Source: Planctomycetota bacterium
Lineage (GTDB): Bacteria > Planctomycetota > Planctomycetia > Planctomycetales > Planctomycetaceae
Reading direction: 5' to 3'
Length of the DNA stretch: 6,331 bases
Assembly (NCBI GenBank): GCA_026692825.1
Contig: JAPLOC010001054.1
Span: 1 to 6,331 of the forward strand
In this document: piece by piece, positions 1 to 6,331 of the stretch
How the letters are laid out: every line of letters starts with the position of its first letter
Numbering within the stretch: position 1 is the first letter of the stretch
The notes under the pieces: model-generated
What the model saw: only the letters and a program-made list of their open reading frames with translations
Told to the model about the DNA's origin: nothing
The model's database searches: none
Program-made: the position numbers and the translations under genes

Positions 1-109
1 TGGAGGAGATACTCAACACTTCGAAAAGTGGAACTTCGGCGTAGAGCCGTTGAGTTATCCTCTCCGCGCGAGGATCGCAAACCACGAAATTGTTTGTGGA
101 CGGCCCCAT
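1..109 (-). CDS. Possible 5' end of a further minus-strand gene, cut by the window edge
   Basis: An ATG (complement of 107-109) lies 17 bp downstream of the stop codon of the dual-domain carboxypeptidase gene. It opens a minus-strand frame that stays open for 36 codons to the window edge. The peptide begins MGPSTNNFVVCDPRAERI and has an ordinary amino-acid composition. By my count 23 of the 36 codons end in G or C, which is compatible with coding in this genome. No Shine-Dalgarno sequence is visible before the ATG, and the start falls in a hairpin (101-123). The same DNA is open on the plus strand: frame 2 runs from the edge to a TGA at 137-139, and frame 1 to a TAG at 109-111. The coding strand is therefore not settled. 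The short VVCDPR stretch faintly recalls the N-terminal part of IS110-type transposases, but it is far too short to assign. Function unknown. Confidence 0.25.
   Translation of the reverse strand, partial: MGPSTNNFVVCDPRAERITQRLYAEVPLFEVLSISS
2..65. repeat. Imperfect inverted repeat with two internal hairpins
   Basis: The outer arms are ACTCAAC (11-17) and GTTGAGT (49-55). They extend outward through GAT (8-10) and ATC (57-59) with one bulged T, then more loosely to about 2 and 65. Inside are two small hairpins: CACTT/AAGTG (17-21 and 26-30, four-base loop) and CGGC/GCCG (37-40 and 46-49, five-base loop). The whole can be drawn as a three-way junction. On the minus strand the first loop reads TTCG. 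It lies downstream of the minus-strand carboxypeptidase gene and could be a 3' structured RNA, part of a small repeat element, or chance within a coding sequence. No U-tract is visible inside the window. Confidence 0.3.
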
Positions 110-123
110 AGCAAGGGGGGCCG
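101..123 (-). terminator. GC-rich hairpin just past the carboxypeptidase stop codon
   Basis: CGGCCCC (101-107) pairs perfectly with GGGGCCG (117-123) around a nine-base loop. The hairpin sits three bases beyond the stop codon of the minus-strand gene, a typical place for an intrinsic terminator. The bases that follow on the minus strand are TCCACAAACAATTTC rather than a run of T, so it lacks the U-tract of a standard Rho-independent terminator. It could instead be an RNA-stabilising 3' hairpin. It also conflicts with the possible minus-strand start codon at 107-109. Confidence 0.2.
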
Positions 124-126
124 GAA

Positions 127-1971
127 TCACTTTTTGTGACCGCGCTCGTTCCACGCCCAGCGATACAAATTGCGCGAATCACTAGCGGCGGCACCCGCCG
201 AAGGCGAGCCCAAAACAACAACAATCAACTCGTCCTTCCCGCGGATCCCGGTCGACACCAGGCACGAGCCGGCCGCTTTCGTGTAGCCGGTCTTCACGCC
301 ACGGTATCCCTCAATCCCCAACAATCGGTTCGTATTCCTCCAAACCACCGTCCTGGCTTTTCCCTCGGGGGACCGCACTTCGGCAGTGTATTCGCGGGTC
401 GCGACAATCTTCCGAAACAGGTCGTCGCGCAGCGCAGCCGACGTCAACCTGGCCAGGTCGCGGGCACTCGAGGTGTGCTTCGACTGCGGCAGCCCGTGCG
501 GATTGAGATACCGCGACTCCTTGAGGCCGAGGCGACCCGCTTCCCGATTCATCTCCGCGACAAATCGGCTCAGTCGGTCGGTGGCCCCCGATTTGGCCGC
601 GGGTTCAAAGCGATCTCCTAGAAACCGCCCGACAGCGACCGCCGCGTCGTTTCCCGAGGGAAGCAGCATGCCAAACAGCAGGTCGCGAAAACTGAGTTTT
701 TCACCCCGATTCAACCCGCAACTGGAACCGGGGGTCTGGTCCGACGGTTCGTCAAAGGTCACTTCCGTTTTCAGCAACGCGGGATCGGCGGCGACCGCCT
801 TCATCGCCACCAGAGCCGTCATGATTTTCGTCGTGCTGGCGACCTCGCGAACAGCTCCCGCCTGGGGATGGTTCCACAACAGCGAACCGGTTTTCGCGTC
901 GGCGACCGCCCAGGTCTGACAACAGACAAACGGCTTCCCGGTCAATGGGTCGGCGGGTTCCATGGGGGCCAGTGGCTTGGTCGATGCGGCAGCCGTCAAA
1001 GTCACTTCGCTCGCCGCCGGTTCCAGTCCCTTCCCATCGGCTTCCACTACATCATCAACCGCGCTGTCCGATGTCGCAGGAGACGGCACAACTTCGCACT
1101 CGACGCACGCGACGTTGATCTCACCCGGCAATCCACCACAACCATCGTCCGCCTCGATCCCCTCCTTCGGAACCGGTGTGAAGTAGTCGAGGACTTCGCG
1201 AGCGACCCGCGCGCATAACAAATCCCCCTCGTTGTCGTCCGTCCAGCGGCGGTCGGCATTTTCGCTGGTCAAGACGCAAATCGCGACCGGGCCTTTCGGC
1301 GTTTCCAGAATTCCCGCGGCGGTTCGTGCTGCCTCGACGCTTCCCGTCTTGAACGCAATCTTGGTTCCATCCGGCAGGAATCGCGGGAACTTCAATTTGT
1401 CATCGCACGTCAACAGGTGCGCCCGCATCGCGTCGCTCGCCTCGGGACTGACGAGTTTGCGGTTTTGCAGCAGACTCAACAACCCGACCATTTCGTCGGC
1501 GGTGGTACTCCCCAACCCGAATTGTTTGCTGCGGTCGGGAAAGATTGACGTTTCCCGCTGATAGACCTTCGAATGGAGTTTGGTGTTGGGAAAACCCAGC
1601 TCTTCCATCGTTTTTAACTTCACTCCCGCCGAGAAGTGCGGTGTCAGAATGCCCGCGCCGGGAACCTTGTCGGCTTCATGCAGCTCTAAGACTTCATCAA
1701 AGTCAATTTTTCCCGCCGCCGACTGCCGGTACGCTTCGATCATGATCGGGAACTTGATCAGGCTGGCGGTCGGCATGGGTTCGGCCGAGCGGTGCCGAAA
1801 GCTCTCGTGCGTTTCGAGGTGTTCGATGGCAATCGCGACCTGGCCAGCGTGATCTTCGATCAACGGCTCCAGTCGCGACGGCAACGTTTCGGCCAGGACG
1901 TACGGACCGCAGAACGTCAACCAGACGACCAGCCCGGCGGCGAGCGTGGCGCGAAAGTATGAGGAAGACAT
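127..1971 (-). CDS. Exported fusion of a class A beta-lactamase-like domain and an S11 D-Ala-D-Ala carboxypeptidase
   Basis: This 614-residue protein has two penicillin-recognising serine domains. Residues 1-27 look like a Sec signal peptide, with a hydrophobic core at about 9-20 and likely cleavage after VLA at 25-27. Residues about 30-265 resemble a class A beta-lactamase (Beta-lactamase2 type) with S70-L-I-K73 and K208-T-G210. No SxN or YxN motif lies between them, and the stretch after FSAGVKL joins directly to KTMEELGFPN. Residues about 265-345 form an Ala/Glu/Pro-rich linker with C278, C289 and C292. Residues about 346-610 are a complete peptidase S11 (PBP5/DacA-like) domain with S379-T-T-K382, S439-G-N441 and K560-T-G562. 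That domain should remove the terminal D-Ala from peptidoglycan pentapeptides outside the cytoplasmic membrane. No clear C-terminal amphipathic anchor is seen. The ATG at 1971 was chosen because the signal peptide begins there; the frame is open to 2208, but that extension is not signal-like and overlaps the divergent dacB start. The S11 half is secure. Catalysis by the N-terminal half is doubtful. Confidence 0.9.
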   Translation of the reverse strand: MSSSYFRATLAAGLVVWLTFCGPYVLAETLPSRLEPLIEDHAGQVAIAIEHLETHESFRHRSAEPMPTASLIKFPIMIEAYRQSAAGKIDFDEVLELHEADKVPGAGILTPHFSAGVKLKTMEELGFPNTKLHSKVYQRETSIFPDRSKQFGLGSTTADEMVGLLSLLQNRKLVSPEASDAMRAHLLTCDDKLKFPRFLPDGTKIAFKTGSVEAARTAAGILETPKGPVAICVLTSENADRRWTDDNEGDLLCARVAREVLDYFTPVPKEGIEADDGCGGLPGEINVACVECEVVPSPATSDSAVDDVVEADGKGLEPAASEVTLTAAASTKPLAPMEPADPLTGKPFVCCQTWAVADAKTGSLLWNHPQAGAVREVASTTKIMTALVAMKAVAADPALLKTEVTFDEPSDQTPGSSCGLNRGEKLSFRDLLFGMLLPSGNDAAVAVGRFLGDRFEPAAKSGATDRLSRFVAEMNREAGRLGLKESRYLNPHGLPQSKHTSSARDLARLTSAALRDDLFRKIVATREYTAEVRSPEGKARTVVWRNTNRLLGIEGYRGVKTGYTKAAGSCLVSTGIRGKDELIVVVLGSPSAGAAASDSRNLYRWAWNERGHKK

Positions 1972-1985
1972 GTGTGAAGCTTGAA

Positions 1986-1997
1986 GTTCGAGCGAAC
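1986..1997. promoter_or_regulatory. Short palindrome GTTCG-AG-CGAAC upstream of the fusion gene
   Basis: Five-base arms GTTCG (1986-1990) and CGAAC (1993-1997) flank a two-base centre. It begins 14 bp before the ATG of the minus-strand gene. The position suits an operator or a small 5'-UTR hairpin. The order GTTC-N4-GAAC is the reverse of the Gram-positive LexA box GAAC-N4-GTTC, so I do not call it LexA-related. A palindrome this short can arise by chance. Confidence 0.2.
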
Positions 1998-2113
1998 AAG
2001 TGGGATCCGCGGGAGCGGCGAGACCGCAGTCGGAACCGGCCGGGAGCAGTCGGTCCGCCCTCATTTTGCCGATTTCCGCCACCATTCGCCAGCAGGAACC
2101 CCCGGTTGGCCAG

Positions 2114-2142
2114 TTCCCGCGACTGACGCGCTTGGCTATCCT
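2114..2142 (+). promoter_or_regulatory. dacB: Weak candidate sigma-70-like promoter for dacB
   Basis: TTCCCG (2114-2119) and TATCCT (2137-2142) are spaced 17 bp apart and lie about 40 bp before the dacB ATG. The -10 element matches the TATAAT consensus at four of six bases; the -35 element is poor. A short GAGG (2171-2174), nine bases before the ATG, could act as the ribosome binding site. Confidence 0.2.
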
Positions 2143-2183
2143 GTCAGCAGTTCCCCCTTTCCTTTGGTTCGAGGTCTGCGACC

Positions 2184-3761
2184 ATGCGTGTTCGGATGCC
2201 AGGTTCACTGCGAATTCGAAGCGGCATTCTGGCGATTTTCTGTCTGCTGATCCCGGTCGTCACCTCGGGACAGACTTCGCTCCCTCCCGGGGTCGAACAA
2301 ATCCTGGCGGCCCCCGAATACAAGCATACGTTGTGGGGGCTGCTGGTTGTCGATGTCGCGACGGGAGCGACCGTCTACGAACTCAATCCCGACAAGCTGT
2401 TCGCACCCGCGTCGGTCACCAAGCTGTTTTCGGTCGCCGCCGCTCTCGACGGTTTGGGAGCCGATTATCGATTCACCACGCCCGTTGTTCGCCGGGGCGA
2501 GATCGATGGGGCAGGGGGGTTGCGCGGGGACTTGGTGCTGCTGGCAAGTGGAGATCTCTCCATGGGGGGGAGGACCCTGCCCGATGGCACCATCGCCTTC
2601 ACCAATAACGACCACACCTATGCCAACGGAGGGGACAAAGGGGAATTGACCGCCCCCGACCCACTCGCCGGCTTGAATGAACTCGCCCGACAGATCGCGG
2701 CGGCGGGCGTGAAACGCGTTCACGGGGACGTTCTTGTGGACGATCGTCTGTTCGACAAAGAGACCAGTACCGGCAGCGGCCCAGCTCGCGTGAATCCGAT
2801 TCTGATCAACGACAATCTGATCGATCTCACCATCACTCCAGGAGAACTAGGCAAGCCTGCCAAAATCGCGGTTCGTCCCGCGACCTCGTTGATCCGGGTC
2901 GACTGCCGACTCGAGACCGCCACCGACGGAACACCCCTCGTCACCACCATTCGGGCCACGGCCCCATACGATCTCGTCGTCAGTGGCAAGATCGCGGTTG
3001 GTAACAAACCGGTCGTGCGAGTGTATGAAGTTCCCAACGCCGCTTCGTTCGCACGTTCGTTGTTCATCGAAGCGCTGGAACGCGCCGGTGTCACTCTGGA
3101 AGCGTCCCCCCTGGTCGAGCAGGGCGAAGGTGCGTTGACGCTTCCTCGAGAGGCGTACGCCAAATTGCCTCAGGTGGCGCAATTATCATCTCCTCCCTTC
3201 AGCGAGTCGGCGAAACTTGTTCTCAAGGTCAGTCACAATCTGCATGCCAGCACACTGCCGATGTTATTGGCTTCCGCAAAAAACAAACGGACACTGGCCG
3301 ACGGATTGACGTTGCAGCACGACTTTCTGGCCCGCGTGGGAGTGGATGTCGAGACCATTTCGTTCGGCGGCGGGGCGGGGGGATCGCAGGCAGACTGTGT
3401 GACGCCCCGCGCCACGGTGCAGTTGCTGCAAGGGATGCGGAATCACTCGGCGGCCCAGGCGTACCGGGGTGCGCTTCCCATTCTGGGGGTCGACGGGACG
3501 CTCTCGGAAACCGTTCCCACCGACAGTCCGGCAAGAGGCAAAGTCTTCGCCAAAACGGGAACTTACTATTGGGACAACACGCTCAACAAACGCTATCTGC
3601 TGACGAGCAAGGCGCTCGCCGGCTACATGACCACGGCGAAAAACCGAGAACTCGCGTTCGCGGTCTTCCTCAACCGCGCTCATATCGCCAAATCGAGCGA
3701 CACCGCGCTCGCTGGCAAAGCGCTGGGAAAGATCTGCGAAGCGATCTACCTCGAACAGTAA
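2184..3761 (+). CDS. dacB: D-alanyl-D-alanine carboxypeptidase/endopeptidase, peptidase S13 (PBP4/DacB family)
   Basis: This 525-residue exported enzyme should cleave the terminal D-Ala of peptidoglycan stem peptides and D-Ala-meso-DAP cross-links outside the membrane. Residues 1-30 form a signal peptide: basic start (MRVRMPGSLRIR), hydrophobic core at 14-26, likely cleavage near TSGQ at 27-30. The motifs are in S13 order: PAS77-V-T-K80 (nucleophile and general base), S350-H-N352 (the SxN motif, with His where E. coli PBP4 has Asp) and K457-T-G459. The 273-residue gap from the SxxK Ser to the SxN Ser holds the large insertion typical of S13 enzymes. A glycine-rich FGGGAGG lies at 394-400. The ATG at 2184 follows GAGG by nine bases; an in-frame ATG at 2196 would also leave a workable signal peptide. 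It is divergent from the fusion carboxypeptidase gene and probably co-transcribed with the HD hydrolase that follows. The family call is secure; the balance of carboxypeptidase and endopeptidase activity cannot be read from sequence. Confidence 0.92.
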   Translation: MRVRMPGSLRIRSGILAIFCLLIPVVTSGQTSLPPGVEQILAAPEYKHTLWGLLVVDVATGATVYELNPDKLFAPASVTKLFSVAAALDGLGADYRFTTPVVRRGEIDGAGGLRGDLVLLASGDLSMGGRTLPDGTIAFTNNDHTYANGGDKGELTAPDPLAGLNELARQIAAAGVKRVHGDVLVDDRLFDKETSTGSGPARVNPILINDNLIDLTITPGELGKPAKIAVRPATSLIRVDCRLETATDGTPLVTTIRATAPYDLVVSGKIAVGNKPVVRVYEVPNAASFARSLFIEALERAGVTLEASPLVEQGEGALTLPREAYAKLPQVAQLSSPPFSESAKLVLKVSHNLHASTLPMLLASAKNKRTLADGLTLQHDFLARVGVDVETISFGGGAGGSQADCVTPRATVQLLQGMRNHSAAQAYRGALPILGVDGTLSETVPTDSPARGKVFAKTGTYYWDNTLNKRYLLTSKALAGYMTTAKNRELAFAVFLNRAHIAKSSDTALAGKALGKICEAIYLEQ

Positions 3762-3767
3762 CGATTC

Positions 3768-3775
3768 AGAAAGGA
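3768..3775 (+). promoter_or_regulatory. Ribosome binding site for the HD hydrolase gene
   Basis: AGAAAGGA lies just after the dacB stop codon. It is five bases before a TTG at 3781 and eleven before the ATG at 3787, so it supports either start. I prefer the ATG because TTG starts are rarer, but the TTG has the better spacing; the choice changes only two residues. Confidence 0.5.
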
Positions 3776-3786
3776 TTCGATTGCAC

Positions 3787-5190
<1,404 letters not shown>

Positions 5191-5204
5191 GCGTGAGGCG
5201 TGTT

Positions 5205-5234
5205 TTGCAGACAGACCAGCGCCCTCCAGATAAA
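5205..5234 (+). promoter_or_regulatory. Candidate promoter for the PSCyt gene
   Basis: TTGCAG (5205-5210) and GATAAA (5229-5234) are 18 bp apart in the 53-bp gap between the HD gene and the next ATG. If used, transcription would begin only a few bases before the ATG at 5244, giving a nearly leaderless mRNA. That fits the absence of a clear Shine-Dalgarno sequence there. The -35 element matches the consensus at only three positions. Read-through from the HD gene is an alternative, since no terminator is visible in the gap. Confidence 0.25.
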
Positions 5235-5243
5235 ATCGTTCTC

Positions 5244-6331
5244 ATGAAACCCGTGCCCCTTCATCACATGGTGTCGCTGGCGGCTTTCGTCTGCCTGGCG
5301 ATGTGTCGATTCGCTTCCGCCGCCGAGCCGTCGGCCGAGGATCTGGAGTTCTTCGAAAAGAAGGTACGTCCGATCCTGGTCGATGTCTGCCAGAAGTGCC
5401 ACGGGGCGACGAAGCAAGAGTCGGGACTGCGACTCGATTCTCGCGCATCGGCGATTCAGGGGGGCGAACAAGGGGCCGCGGTGGATGCGACCGCGCCCGA
5501 GAAGAGTCGGCTGCTGGCGGCGATTCGCTACGACGGGGATCTCAAAATGCCCCCGCGGGGTAAGTTGTCAGCCGAACAGATCGAGGCGGTTGCCGAGTGG
5601 ATGCGGCGGGGCGCTCCGTGGCCCGCGGAAAAAGCGGCCAGCGGATCAAAAGGGGAATTCGACCTGGAATCGCGCAAATCGCAGCAATGGGCCTTGCAGC
5701 CGATTCAAACTGTGAAACCCCCCGCAGTGAAGCATGTGGACTGGGTGCGAAATCCAATCGATCAGTTTCTGGTCGCCGGCCTGGAGGGAGCGGGCCTCGC
5801 GCCCGCTCCATTGACCGACAAACGGACGCTGTTACGGCGGGTGACTTACGATCTGTCCGGGCTTCCCCCGCCACCGGCCGAGATCGCCGCGTTTCTCGAC
5901 GACAAATCTTTCCAGGCTTTACAGAAAGTTGCCGATCGTCTGCTCGACTCGCCCCGGTATGGCGAACGCTGGGCGCGACATTGGCTGGATCTGGTGCGGT
6001 ATGCCGAGACCGCCGGCCACGAATTTGATTTCGAGATTCCGTATGCGTTCGAGTATCGCGACTACGTGATTCGGGCACTCAATCAGGATGTGCCGTACAA
6101 TCAGTTTGTGATGGAACATATCGCGGGGGATCTGCTTCCGGAACCGCGCCGGCATCCGACCGAGCGGTTCAATGAATCGATTCTCGGGACGGGGTTCTGG
6201 TTCCTCGGCGAGTCAAAGCACTCGCCCGTCGATATCCGGGTTGACGCGGCCGAGCGGCTGGACAATCAGGTCGATGTTTTCTCGAAGGCGTTCCTGGCGC
6301 AAACGGTGGCGTGCGCCCGTTGTCATGACCA
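5244..6331 (+). CDS. Planctomycete PSCyt1-PSCyt2 (DUF1549) cytochrome-type protein, 3' end cut off
   Basis: The visible 362 residues begin with a signal peptide (hydrophobic at about 9-25, likely cleavage near ASAA at 24-27). A PSCyt1 (planctomycete cytochrome C, PF07635-type) domain spans about 34-125: heme-attachment motif C49-Q-K-C52-H53, the usual GLRLDSRASAIQGG stretch at 61-74, and a likely axial Met in KMPPRGKLS (M102). Residues about 165-362 match PSCyt2/DUF1549: NPIDQFL at 170-176, TLLRRVTYDLSGLPP at 195-209, and SPRYGERWARHWLDLVRYAET at about 236-256. A second CxxCH (C357-A-R-C360-H361) lies at the very edge. Full-length relatives usually continue into a PSD1/DUF1553 domain, which would be outside the window. 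The biochemical role of the family is not established; the exported heme-binding architecture suggests a periplasmic redox or polymer-degradation role. The ATG at 5244 gives the better signal peptide; ATG 5268 is a possible alternative. The reading frame is intact throughout. Confidence 0.9.
   Translation, partial: MKPVPLHHMVSLAAFVCLAMCRFASAAEPSAEDLEFFEKKVRPILVDVCQKCHGATKQESGLRLDSRASAIQGGEQGAAVDATAPEKSRLLAAIRYDGDLKMPPRGKLSAEQIEAVAEWMRRGAPWPAEKAASGSKGEFDLESRKSQQWALQPIQTVKPPAVKHVDWVRNPIDQFLVAGLEGAGLAPAPLTDKRTLLRRVTYDLSGLPPPPAEIAAFLDDKSFQALQKVADRLLDSPRYGERWARHWLDLVRYAETAGHEFDFEIPYAFEYRDYVIRALNQDVPYNQFVMEHIAGDLLPEPRRHPTERFNESILGTGFWFLGESKHSPVDIRVDAAERLDNQVDVFSKAFLAQTVACARCHD

Larger units (their letters stand above)
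1972..2183. promoter_or_regulatory. Divergent intergenic region between the two DD-peptidase genes
   Basis: These 212 bp separate two genes transcribed away from each other, so promoters for both should lie here. I see no gene in it. It contains a short palindrome near the minus-strand start (1986-1997) and a weak sigma-70-like candidate for the plus-strand gene (2114-2142). A convincing promoter for the minus-strand gene could not be picked out. A shared control region would let the two wall-trimming enzymes be regulated together; that is inference from position only. Confidence 0.45.

Noticed and set aside
1..65. tRNA gene on the minus strand, suggested by the near-complementary ends and a terminal CCA
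   Set aside because: At about 65 bases it is too short, lacks the conserved T-loop TTC and D-loop bases, and has only two inner hairpins.
2..139. Plus-strand gene end terminating at TGA 137-139
   Set aside because: It is open to the edge and plausible in composition, but it has no start in the window, overlaps the carboxypeptidase gene, and is in register with an equally plausible minus-strand frame, so it is not listed as a feature.
136..1218. Plus-strand open frames opposite the fusion carboxypeptidase gene
   Set aside because: They are low-complexity Arg/Ser/Pro-rich shadows of a minus-strand gene with intact catalytic motifs.
1986..1997. LexA-type SOS box
   Set aside because: The half-sites are in the opposite order to the GAAC-N4-GTTC box, and no SOS gene is nearby.
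1972..2208. 79-residue N-terminal extension of the minus-strand carboxypeptidase frame up to an ATG at 2208
   Set aside because: The extension is not hydrophobic, would bury the clear signal peptide that begins at 1971, and overlaps the start of the divergent dacB gene.

Overview
The window (6331 bp, GC-rich) looks like chromosomal DNA of a planctomycete (phylum Planctomycetota). The main evidence is the gene at the right edge. It has the PSCyt1 (cytochrome c-like) plus PSCyt2/DUF1549 architecture that is expanded almost only in Planctomycetota and a few related phyla. The other three large genes fit that assignment in style: long exported proteins, weak Shine-Dalgarno sites and high GC at third codon positions. 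Genus or species cannot be fixed from the sequence alone.

Layout, left to right. Positions 1-126 lie beyond the 3' end of the first large gene and hold inverted repeats plus a possible start of a further minus-strand gene cut by the window edge. Positions 127-1971 (minus strand) encode a 614-residue exported protein that fuses a class A beta-lactamase-like domain to a complete S11 D-Ala-D-Ala carboxypeptidase domain. A 212-bp divergent intergenic region follows. Positions 2184-3761 (plus strand) encode an S13-type DD-carboxypeptidase/endopeptidase (DacB/PBP4 family). About 25 bp later, 3787-5190 encodes an HD-domain phosphohydrolase of the SAMHD1/dGTPase-like type, probably on the same transcript. 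From 5244 to the right edge runs a truncated PSCyt1-PSCyt2 protein whose C-terminal part is missing.

How the genes fit together. The left 3.6 kb is a divergent peptidoglycan-trimming locus with three penicillin-recognising serine modules: beta-lactamase-like, S11 and S13. All are predicted to be exported, so they would act on cell-wall peptides or on beta-lactams. The HD hydrolase is cytoplasmic and probably acts on nucleotides; its link to the wall genes is positional only. The PSCyt gene probably belongs to a separate unit that continues to the right.

The most unusual point is in the beta-lactamase-like half of the fusion. It keeps the SxxK and KTG motifs, but the stretch that should carry the SDN (SxN) motif is absent, and the reading frame runs straight across the gap. 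I see no CRISPR array, tRNA, rRNA, complete mobile element or phage gene, and no convincing new multi-gene system.
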